NCBI GenBank assembly: GCA_006937955.1
Contig: SSNP01000092.1
Coordinates: 1,137,453 to 1,201,452, forward strand
From: Pachypanchax playfairii
Taxonomy: Eukaryota > Chordata > Actinopteri > Cyprinodontiformes > Aplocheilidae
Length of the DNA: 64,000 bases
Direction: 5' to 3'
The translations under genes and the position numbers were made by a program. This document shows, in pieces, positions 13,301 through 25,300 of this stretch (positions within the stretch are counted from its first letter, which is position 1; each line of letters opens with the position of its first letter). The notes beneath the pieces were generated by a model. That model had not been told where the DNA came from and did no database searches. It worked only from the letters and a program-made list of their open reading frames with translations.

Positions 13301-16300
13301 TTCCTGTAAACTACCTGCTCCAGACACGGAAATGAGACTGTTTAGATCTAACAATGTTGTTGTTTAATGAAATAACTTCTCTCATTCAAAATAATGAGAT
13401 TTTATCTGTATAAACAGCTTCAAACACAATGCTGCTGAATGTCTCTGCTGTCTGTGTCTAATGATGTTCCTCCTTACAGCTGTGTCCAAATTCAGGGTCT
13501 GCATACTTCGAAGGACCCAGACTACCTAGTCGACGTGGGCTGCGTACTTCTTCGACCGGGTAGACCGGATTTGAATTGGGACAGGTCTAGCCTTCAGATG
13601 AACTCCCGCCTCCACCCCCGCGAATGTGCTGTCACCTAGCAACCGTGACGACTCTGGCCTGAACAGTTAGAACTGTTTAAAAATGTTTGAAGAAACGGTC
13701 TTTAGTTGGTTAATCCCACAATAAATATGTATACTGTTATTTTGTTTTTCTTTTTTATGAGAAAAATAAGGCTCTTCTGTATTTTTATTATTTCATGTTT
13801 ACCTTGAATATTTGTTCATAGCTCAGATATTAATGCAGCAGGTTTATATATGTTTAACAAGAAGCTGTAAATATAGGTGTTAAAGTGATTTTACAGTTAT
13901 TTTTGATAATGTACAACATTTCCTTCTTTTGGCCTGAAAAGATATAAAACTCTGGTCGCAATAAAAAAAAAACAAAAATGAAGGGAGTTGCTTACGGGAC
14001 CTGCCATACGAGCCAAGACCGCAATACAAACACTTTTACCTTAACATTTCAGACTAAAATAACTTTAGAATATTTTATATAAATGACCAAATCCCTAAAT
14101 CTAACAGTTTTAAGTTTCATCTCCGGGTGCAGCTCTCACTTCATTGTCCGCCATAAAAAAATCTCCCGTTTGACCCGCAATGCATGCTGGGATATGTCAG
14201 CTGGCGAAGGATACACCGGACCCAGCCTTCAAATCGGGGAAAAAAGGCTGGATTTGTCGGAGTCTTCAAATCGGGACAGGCCTAGTCGCGGCGCTGTGAC
14301 GTAACCGGCCGACGAATCCAGCCTTCGAAGTACGTATACTTCTATATACGTCTATAAGGACCAGAACTGATGAGAACTGGAGTTAAAGGCCTTGTGTGTA
14401 ACATACTGGTTCTGATTGGTAACAGTTTTAAACCAGGTGTAAAGACACTCGGGAGAAACTGAAGAAGTCCTTCAGTCTCAAACCTTTAACTCACTAACCA
14501 GCTGTAATCCAAATTACAAAATAAAAGTAATTATTTAATAACAAGTAGCTGCTGCAGGATCATTTATAATGAAAAACTGTCAGTATCTTTAAACCAACTC
14601 TGTTCTATTAAGTCACATATTAGAGGCTCCTTGTTTGTTCAGTTTCATGCTGTAACTTGTAAAACTTTTCACTCAGATGAACTTTATTACAACAAGTTAC
14701 ACTTTCTGCAACAAGTCTCGTCATCATCAACTCCACAGATGTGTATGTGCACGTGGAGGTAAGCAGGCAGGTGACTGTTACACATGCAGGGAGGTTTGGT
14801 TCAGTCTCATCAGAACTGAATCCAGCTGCAGAACTTACCAGACACTCCAGCAGCCTGGCGGGTCTGGAGATGATGATGAGAATCTTCTTCACCAGTTTGG
14901 TGATGATGGTCACCTCCTCACTCTCTGAACGCTCGTATGCCTGATCAGAACAAACCAGGTGGATCATTAGTGACACGAGGCAGAACAGCTGATTCAAATG
15001 AAGCGGTTTGTATTTTAATCATCATCCATTTAAAACCGTCGATCTGAGAAACTACAGAATCAAACCTTCAAAACACTGAATCCAAACTAATTTTATTCTT
15101 TTACAGACAGACAAAAGAACCAAAAACTAAATACACGGTGCTGGTTGGTGAGCACAGGGCCCACAGGAGGACGTCGGGCCCTCAGGCTCCTCATGAAGTC
15201 TGCTTCTAATAGTTTGGTCAGAGACGATCATGTCAGTGGTTTACTAGAATGTAGAACTCTGTCAGAACTCACCCTGTTCCTCCTCATACGGAGGACCAGA
15301 TCCTGGACCTGCTGATGACCCAGTTCAGATCTACTAGAGTAACTGATCAATAAGAATAATTTATAACCGTTCATGGAAGAAGTTCTGTTAAAGGGACTGT
15401 ATCGTGCTATTTTACAGTTTTCAACATCTGGGATCGGCACATATATGATAAAACCTTAATGTTTGAGTTATATTCACTTCATTTGTCCTGAAATATAACT
15501 TATATTCTCGAGTTATTCTGTGACCAGGAAGTAAAAACGCTCGGTTTACCTAAAACCTCGCCTCCCAACTGTGAGTGCGATTGGTCTGGAATTAAATTTC
15601 AGTCAAAAAGCCTAAGCGTGATTTTCTGCAGCGCGCACGCGTATTTAACCGTGCGCGCGCGTCTCCGCACGTGTGCGCGGGCGTGCAATCCACAGCACGC
15701 GCGTGAATTCACCCCACACGCCCGCGTATGATTCATTACACGAGTATTCATGAACCGCGCGTGTGGATCTCCAAACAGGCGCCTGTACATGAAGCTCTCA
15801 TACGAGCGTGAAGGCAAACCAGGAGAGGCTGCGCGCGCGAAAGGAAAGTAATTATGACTGTTTGGAGGAGGAGACTAAGGCCCAGTGTGATCCTCATGTG
15901 ATTGGTTATTTTATATCAGTCACCGCCCACCGAAAGAACCAGCAGCAGCTTCCTGCTAGTGGTGGAAGAAGAACCAGACATAGAACCAGCTGCAGCTTCC
16001 TGCTAGTGGTGGAAGAAGAACCAGACATAGAACCAGCTGCAGCTTCCTGCTAGTGGTGGAAGAAGAACCAGACATAGAACCAGCTGCTGTCGTCATTTTT
16101 TTTATCAAAATTTCTGTACAATACAAAGCAACAACAAAACATTATTATAAAATCTGGAGCTCAAGCTCCCGTTGCAACTGTCGACATGAGAGGGAGAACC
16201 GTCACTCCAGGGTGGATGACAGGACCCTGTGCACGTCCCTCTCCCCAGCCAAAGTGCCTCCAAACAGGCTAAAGCAACTCTAAAATGAACGGGTCTGCTC

Positions 16301-19300
16301 TGGAACTCCAGGGACCGCCCTGGCGGGATTTTTACCCCGTTTGGGCTGCTATCTCCTGGGCATGGAGGCTGGATGTTCTCCCCTCCTGCTCTGGAGCTCG
16401 AGGGACCCATGAAAGCAGGTTATACAGCCTCAACAGCTAACCATAAGCCCGAATATTATTTTCAAAATCCCCGCCAGGGCGGTCCCTGGCGGGGATTTTG
16501 AAAATAACATGATCACATGAGGATCACACTGGGTCTTAGTCTCCTCCTCCAAACAGTCATAATTACTTTCCTTTCGACCGTAGTCGCTGACTGCGAGACC
16601 AGCAGCCAAGAACGAGGCGGACAGAGAGAGAGAGAGATCGACCGGGACAGGTCTGAGGCTGGATTAATGAGGCGGATAAAGCAGCACGGAGGCTAACAGG
16701 AGCTCGTGGCAAACGGAGCGCTGGCAGGGTGAGTGACTGTGTCTTTTATCCGGTGGTGGGACGGGCTGTGGTGACGTGGAGCTCAGCTGTAAAGCTGGAT
16801 TCATACTGATATGTGATTAGCAGGGTCGAGTTGATAAGTCTTTATTAGCAGCTCATGCTAATAAAGAGCAGCAGGTGGTTGAAGTGTGGGAACTCTGGAC
16901 TGTAGGTTAGACATCTGCCGTGATGAGCTCCTGACAAATTGTTTTGAACTCTCGCAGCTCGCCTCGTACCTTCTACAGGGGCAGCAGGGATTGGTCAGGA
17001 ACTTCCTGATACGACACCGTGACGTAACGGGGTTCAATTCAGCCGTTTTACATGAGCGAGTAAAGCAGCTGCTCAGAACGCAGGTTTCAGGAGGATTACT
17101 CAGGAATGCACGAATTAAGCCAAAAACCACTCTGGAGGTCTTTTAAATAAAGAAACAGCATCACAACATGGTTAAAAGCTCCAAAAAGTTGATTTTTCAT
17201 GATACAGGACCTTTTTAATTCTCTATTAACATCTCTTCCTGTTGTAGCTGATATGTTTTACATCCAGCTAACAGCCTGTAGGACAAGCTGCAGCCTGTTG
17301 TGATGCTCTCAACCCGTCTCACAACTCAACAATCACAGCTGAGTGTTTGCTGCAGAGTTAGAGACAGACATCTAACCTCGATGGCTGAAACTGTGTTTTA
17401 TCAGACTAAAATCTATTCTACAGAAGAACTTGTCTTTTATTTTGAAGTGTTATTATGTGTGAATGTGTGTTTACTTTACTGTAAATGGTGTTAAATGACC
17501 GAATGAAAATATATTTGAATTTTTCACCAGATGAAAACTAGACGAGACTTAAACCCCCATTAATAAACAACTGGGACTAAACCAGCAACAGACCGGAGGT
17601 GGATTCACACGGGCGGGACAAAGAGAAGACGTGACACATGGACATGATTTAACTACACTGAAGTGGAGAATAAAATCTTGATTTGACTTGACAATGTAGC
17701 AGGAAAAACATGACAAACCTGAAGAAGAGACCCGACACAGTTCACCACACAGACACATGGGTAAGTTAACTAAACGGTTAGTGGTTGTTTAGAACTTAAC
17801 ATTAAACCAACAGCTGTAATTGTCGTTGTTCCAACAATAATGTTAAACTAACCGCAAACTAATTCTGCTAACTTATTAGCTTCATAGCGTGTAGCGATTC
17901 ATCAAAAACATGAGAAAATATGTGAAATAATTTTAGATCAAATGTAAATGTTCAATATTATTTGCAGACAAAAACAGTTAAATGATTGTTTTGACTAAAA
18001 CTAGACAATAAAAATGTTTTTTGACTAAAATAAAAACTAAAAACAGGATGATGTTGATTAAATGAGATAAAAACTAACGTGATAAAATGACGTCTAGCTG
18101 ACAGAGAACCAACCTCATGCAGAAGCTTCTCCAGTTTTTCCTGCAGCTCCATAAAGTACCTGGACGTGACCAGACCGTCCTGGGATTTGTCCAGACAGTC
18201 CCTGGCTAGCTCCACCAGCTGGTGCTGGATGAACCCCAGCACACCATCAGCCAGGGGCAGAGCCGTTTCTGGAGAATACGCTGAGATTATATCAAGCAGC
18301 TGACCCTCCATCTGGGCTGTTGCCTAGGAAACAAAGACTGCTGACTAAAAACATCTACTTTACCAAAAACATGAAGTTCTTCGGTTTTAGAAAACCACCG
18401 TTCTACATGAGTCCAGATCATTTATTAAACTAGATGTTACCTTTGGAAAACGTTCTTTGTAGACATGATTCATCATCACAATCTCATTGTCAAACGTTCC
18501 ACAGGTTCGTCCAGGACTAGATAAGATCCAAAAGATGAAAAACATCAATAAACAAACTGAAAACAAGATCGTTCACCAATGGAGGTAAAACAAAATCACT
18601 GTTCATTCAAGTTTGTGTTCACAGCTGTGCAGGTAACATTTCGTGGTGGTACTTTTAAAGATCTGTTGATTTGACCACAGTATGTACTTGATCTGTACTG
18701 AGTGTACTTCAACTTCAAATATGAGCATCTAAAGTTTAAATACTTGACTGGTCTAAGACCAGAACGCCAGATTTAAGATTCATTTTCCTTCCAGTTTAGA
18801 ATCAGAATGACTGACTATCAACATCAGAGTAATTATATCAAACATTTGAATAAATAAGTTTCCAGTGGACAAGTATCAAGTTTTATAGGAAGACAAACTG
18901 ACCATCCCACTCAGGAGGTGTTTCTATTAGTTTAACTGATTGGTTTAATAACCACTACATTAGGGTAGAGTCAGACTGGACCAAATAACATCCAGCACCT
19001 GGACCGTCAGCACTGGCGTCCCTCAGGGATGTGTCCTGTCCCACCTGCTAGTGTCCCTCTACACCAACAGCTGCTCCTCCAGTGATCCATCTGTTAAACT
19101 CCTGAATCTGTCTCATCAGGGACGGCAACGAGTCTGCTTACAGACAGGAAGTGGATCAGCTGGTCTTTTGGTGTAGCCGGAACCATCTAGAGCTCAATAG
19201 TCTACAAACTGTGGAGACTTCAGGAGGAACCTCCAGCACTGTCCCCCCTTATTATACACAACACAGCTGTAACTATGGTGGACACATTCAGGTTTCTGGG

Positions 19301-22300
19301 GACCAGAATCACCCAGGACCTGAAATGGACAGCCAACACTGGTTATGAAGAAGGTTCAACAGAGGCAACCTCTTCTCTCTCATCCAGGACCTGGACTCCT
19401 CCATCCAGGACCTGGACTCCTCCATCCAGGACCTGGACTCCTCCATTCAGGACCTGGACTCCTCCATCCAGGACCTGGACTCCTCCACAATGTGCGGCCG
19501 TATCAGTAGGGACCTTCTCACCCAGGATCTAACCTCTTTGCTCCCCTTTAGACTGCACCTCAGATCACTGTACGCCAAAACCACAAGACCAGTTTCTTCC
19601 TCTATGTCTGTCTATAAAGTACAGGAACTAATGTGAACCGGAGACAAAATCCTTGTGTGTAACATACTGGACCAAATGAACCGGATTCTGATATTTTACC
19701 TACAACAGAACAACTTTAAGGATGAGGTTCTTGTCAGTTTTTGTTGACCTCTTCTGCACCCAAATAAACAGTACTTAAAGATTTCTATTGGTTTTGAACT
19801 GTAATCAGGAGGAAGTGTTGTCCGTCCATATGTCCATATGTCCATACGTCCATCTTCAGATCTCACTTGATCCTGGTCATGATCAGCTGGTGTCCATCTC
19901 CAGCACTCACTGGGTGAGAAGCCCATCACAGGGCCACACTGGTACAGCAACCCTACACTTACACCTACAACCAATTTAGAATCAGCTGTTTACTCAACGT
20001 GCACGTTTTGGAGTATGGGAGAAAACAGGAGTACCCAAAGAACCCAACGTGCACTCCTAGAACGTGCAAACAAAGAGTATCAATCTCTCTAATTCTAATC
20101 AAACTAACAACGACATGAAGGTTTCTTTGAGTGAAGAGTAGAATTATATAAATATATTGAGTATGTGCTAAAAGAAATCCTCGGTACCTGAGACTGCGTG
20201 AACGGACCCTGACTGGGTGTGTTGGGTGGGCTCCTTCATTGTCTGCAACACTCTCTGTATTCCGGAAATGTCTGAAGAGGAGGTGAAGATCATCTTGAGT
20301 GGGCTGAGAGGGCAACTGGTGCAACAACTCATGGGAAGAAGACGACTGCAGGAAAAACAGAAATATGTTTTTTTATTCGCTAAAAGTGGAAAAAGATGAA
20401 GAAATACATAAAAAACATCTACATGAGGGAGTGTACAAAAGCCCCAGACCACTTCTCTTTTTCTGTTGTTTTAAAGGGACCAAACTGTTACACAATTCAA
20501 TAAAAGTCAAATCAATAGTTTCTAAACATTTCAAAGTATTTATTAATTTTTCCTGCACTAATATATGAATAACTGAAAACCCTCGCTAAGCTGTTAGACA
20601 CAAACTTATGAATCACTCAGTAATAAAACTGGAAAGTAAATTCAAGGGATCAACCCGTGATGTGAACAAAGTAAGATCTATAAAGTTTGAACATGATTTC
20701 ACATTTATTTGTAGGACGTTTTATCTGAAGTAGGTTTTTAGTGTCTTACGTCTCCCTGAAAAATTAGAGCTCAAACTAGAAGTAATGTGGCAAATCTCAA
20801 GATCAAACCAGTTGTTTTGACATATAAAATGTGTAAAAACAGTCATCGGTCTTTCCTGTGGGACTTTTCGGGTGATGTTTTCATCAATTGCATCACCACA
20901 GTAAAATGGATCGGTTTTACTATGCTTATTTATGCATTGCCTCCATAATCCACCATCCAAAGTTTGAATGTTTTTGGGATATGCTTGTAAGCTAACTAAC
21001 TGATTAGATTCATCAGGCTTCATCGATAAATGTAACTGTGTGTCATCAGCGTAAGAATGGAAACTAAAATTGTGTGTTGATGTTTGAAAGACAAAAAACT
21101 CAGAAGAAAATGCCGTCGTCAGTCAGAGCTGCAAGTTTCATGTGCACAAACGCAAAAATCAGTCAAATACAACAGACTGAGCGTGAGACTCGTGTTGCTG
21201 TCTCAGGTTTCTCCATCAGGCGTGTCTGATGGAGAAACTATTGGAACAAAGTGACGACTGTAAAAAACTGTAATCATTTTCTCCAGCAGAAGCTTTTATG
21301 TTTAAAGAAAAGAGGTTTGATCCGAACACCAAACCCTGAGGAACTCCATGACCGACTCTGATGAAAGATTCATTAGTTACATAAACAAACTGGAGTGTAA
21401 AAGATAAAATAATTCAAACCAGTTTAGTCAGGAAACACAACTAAACCAGTTTTATGTTGTTTCCTGAATCACACTGAGATCAGCACTGAGATCTAACGGG
21501 ACCAGAACAGACACAAGTCCACTGTCTGAAACTTTCACCAGTTCTGTTTCAGTATAATTAAAGTATAATTTGTGTAACTCACTGAGCTCAGCAGCACAGA
21601 AACTTTCTAAATATAATTCAGATTCTAACTAGCTAGTTAATTAGTTAGCTAGTTAGTTAGCTCCTGCAGATATTTCACTGAATAATGAACCAGAGACAAC
21701 AGTGGGAAAACTATTTTTTGTAAAGAATCTCATTAAGTCGTCACTACTGAGGATTACAGGGATACACAGTTCAACAGAAGTTGTTTTTTTTCCTTTATTA
21801 GTCTGGCTACTACAGTAGGGCAATATGGCCAAAAATATTTATCATGACATATACTTGAAAATGTGTATTTTCCAAAAAAAACACAAAAAAAATGATGAGT
21901 CAGGAAGTTAGTTGTAGAAAGATAAACGAGAAAACCCTCCAAAGAAGAAGATTCTAAATATGTGTCAAAAACCAGCTGGAGCCACATAAAGACTTCTCAG
22001 ACAGAAGGGACATCATGAGGGGGGGACTGACCCCACCGTCTCCCAGCAGTGTGATTGGTGACACAGGAGTCAGTTTTATTTTCCTACAACTAAATGCAGT
22101 TTGAGTGAAAAAATCCAGGGCAAAAATCTCAAGATGATCGTCAGCAAACAAGAAAAACCATCTAAAACTAACTGAACAGCTGAACAGCTCACTGTCCTCC
22201 TGAGAGGAAATGCTGAGTCATAAAACGTGTAACAGACACTTTTCTTTCTGCCATGACAGAGGAAAAAACTGACCTTATTTTGATAATAAGGATTTCTTCC

Positions 22301-25300
22301 AAGGTCAAAAGGGAAGAAGTGGGCTGGTTAAAATCCTTGTAAGTTCTTTGTTTATTAATGATTAACCATGTAAATCTTTATTACTTTGAAAACTGAAGGC
22401 AGCTGTTGAATTTAGGTAGAAAAATCTTCATTTTTGTTTTCCTGTTAAAGTTGAACATTTCTAATGGAAATCTGAGGGGAATGCATTTCAGGACTAGCAG
22501 AAGATGTCTGAGTCACATCCAGTCATGGTGGTGAAAATGTGAGACGTCCTCAGACTTCACCGTGCCAGAAACATCAGCTGTTTCATGAAAAGAACTTTGC
22601 AGAAACATGTACGCGTGAGAGGCCTGAGAATCCAGGAACCTATTGATTCCTACCTGCCTCTCTGCCTGTTACCTGTCTGCCGGGGCTCCGCCCCCTCTCC
22701 GACTTCAGCTGACAGGCACATACAGACCAGATTGAACTGTGCAGGCTGCAGTACCAGCCTATTCCAACTACTGTAGAGATGCCAGAGACAGCAGGTGAAA
22801 AAGACCAGGACGTTGTGCACGAAGAGGAAACACACATGCACACACCCCACGGAAAATGTGAAAAAAGTACTTTTACAAATAAAAACTACTGCAGATAGGT
22901 AATAATAATCTGTGTTTATTAGTATTACTAGTATTCATCATCTTTTCACTCTCTGTTGGACAGAGTTCATTAACTGTTGTATGATTAAAGATCTTTACTA
23001 TATAAACTGTTGGATTGACGATAATCCCTGATTTTAATCCTGAAAACAGGCAGCATGCATCGTTCAACCTGTTGTATTTTACAGGCAGATTATTTTAGTG
23101 AGCTTAAACTGTTTTTATCTATTTTATGTTTTATGATTTTTGTTATGCACACAGTTTATTTACCTGAGGCTCTTATTGTGAAGGTTTGTTTGTTTTTTGT
23201 CTGACTCGTTTGATCTAACAGCCTTGTATCAACATTTTAACAGTTTCATTAACTGTATACACACTCAATCTTTTAGTTACAACAGCAAAATAAATATAAC
23301 ATTAAAACTACGAGTAAAAACACTTTGTTTGTAGAACCACAGCTGGAGAACAAGTTAGTAGAAATTAGCTATAACTGTAAAATAAGCCCCTTTCAGACCG
23401 GCCATGAAAAAAGGGAATGTTCCCGGCTTCATCTGTTGCACTTTTCAGTCTGAAAGTGCCGTTGCGGTGTCGGCCCACATAATCTGGTCTGGGACTTATC
23501 CTACTGAAGACCTAGTAATAAAAGCCGACTTCACGCGCTACAGTGTTTGTATTCAGACAGACAGGAGATGTCCCGGGAACCAGGGAGGGGTGTGAGGCGG
23601 TGGGGAAACAGGGAACGCTGAAAACACACCCACTGATGACGTATCTCACGTGAAGAAGTGTATAAGAACGTGATTTCCCCCCCGACCAAAACACAAACCA
23701 AAACACTGAGTCATGTTCCAACGTTCTGACCAGAGCTCCAGATCTTCTCATCATTTGCCTTTGATCCTCATTCAGAGACTGATCCGCTCTCACCACCATC
23801 CTCTGATCCTCCTCATCATCCCGAAGTAAACTCACGCTGCTTGGCGTGATGGTGCAGCGTGCCGGAGCAGCGTGAGTTTACTTCAGGAGCCAGGTGGAGT
23901 CTCCACCGGTGACGGTGAGCGAGCAGAGTGGAGGCCGGTGAGATTGGATCAGTCTCTGAACGAGGATCAAAGACAAATGATGAGAAGATCTGGAGCTCTG
24001 GTCAGGAACGTAGGAAGAATGACCGAGTGATCAGCAGGTGAGACTTGATGCAAGCACTGTGCGTAGTTCCAAGTACACCTGGCTGCAGCGCCCCCCTGGC
24101 TGCAGCGCCCCCCTGGCTGCAGCGCCCCCCTGGCTGCAGCGCCCCCCTGGCTGCAGCTCTCCCCTGGCTGCAGCTCTCCCCTGGCTGCAGCGCCCCCCTG
24201 GCTGCAGCTCTCCCCTGGCTGCAGCGCCCCCCTGGCTGCAGCTCTCCCCTGGCTGCAGCGCCCCCCTGGCTGCAGCTCTCCCCTGGCTGCAGCTCTCCCC
24301 TGGCTGCAGCGCCCCCCTGGCTGCAGCCCCCGCCCTGAATTTCCTTGCTGTTTGAAAGCAGCCGAAAGGCAATGCTCTGAAAAAAAAGTGTCTGAAAATA
24401 AAACTTTGGTTAAAGACCCGAACGAACTGGCCACAAATATTCCCGAACGTCTGTCTAAAAACGGCTTTATAGTCACGCTGCCAGTTTTGGTCTTTTAGAG
24501 CTTCAAAGTCTCTAAATCTTCCTGCATCTGTAGTTGTTGAACAACCAAAACTAAATGTGGCATTAAAATTAATTAATTTAACCCATTAATACTAACCACA
24601 GGAAGATTTTACCAGTGTAGAAGCTGTTTCATCCCTCGTTCCATGACAATCTGAATCATGAAATTCTATATTATAAATACATGTGCAGTGTTTTCCTGAT
24701 GGTTGCTTGTTAATCGATGCTTAAAAACATCCAACAGGTTTGGAGCTTCTTGTAGTTATATAACCTGTGAATGTGCTTCGCTGCTTGTCAGCCATTATTT
24801 ACAGTTCTTTTTCCAGTGACCTGAGATTTACTAAACAACCAGGAGGAACTTGAGGTTTATAAGATACACCAGCAGTGTAAACAGATTCATTCTGAGTAGC
24901 AGGAGGGTTAACAGCCCCAAAGCAACAGTTCAACTAGAAATTCTATCTCTGAGGGAGAAACAGAACAAGCTGTCGGTCTCAACTTACAGAAACGGATGAG
25001 CTGGGTGCGTTGGTGCAGTATCCAGACGAGGGAACAGATGCCACAGACCACCTTCTCCCATCTGCCCTGCTGAAACAGAATACACAAACACAAACGAACA
25101 CGTTAAAAGGAGCAGCACTCTTTAAAGGACTATACAAGGCCTTTCCTGCTGGGATGTTTAAATACAGTCATTTCATATGAGAAATGGAGTTACAGCGAGA
25201 TTTTGTACGATCTGTTAGCATCCAGAGTGTTTGTTGTGACTGATTCAGATTTTACCACAATATCTGTGAAATTAACAAGTTACAGTTATTTTTTCCCACA

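Larger units (their letters stand above)
15388..17218. mobile_element. Inverted-repeat element, family D, long composite copy
   Basis: Bounded by ttaaagggactgtatcgtg and catgataca followed by ggacctttttaa, an inverted pair. The outer parts (15400-15600 and 16890-17218) match the copy at 46550-47254. The centre is extra material: a CpG-rich block, a tandem repeat of about 47 bp and a large inverted repeat with a perfect palindrome. Lies between mast3 exons 8 and 9. Confidence 0.62.

Noticed and set aside
15228..15440. Candidate mast3 exon (QVQDLVLRMRRNR)
   Set aside because: Exons 8 and 9 join in phase with contiguous family sequence, so no exon is needed, and the donor-like site is weak.
21600..21665. 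agctagttagttag run as a possible array
   Set aside because: Too short and irregular for a defined repeat; no spacer structure of a CRISPR array, which is not expected in a fish genome.
23967..24476. Frames of up to 169 codons on both strands
   Set aside because: Translations of the 17-bp minisatellite (GAAARGALQP or GCSAPLAAAP repeats) with unrelated flanks.
24600..24987. Search for tRNA or other RNA genes in mast3 introns
   Set aside because: No cloverleaf with A and B box sequences was recognised by eye here or elsewhere; a covariance search would be needed.
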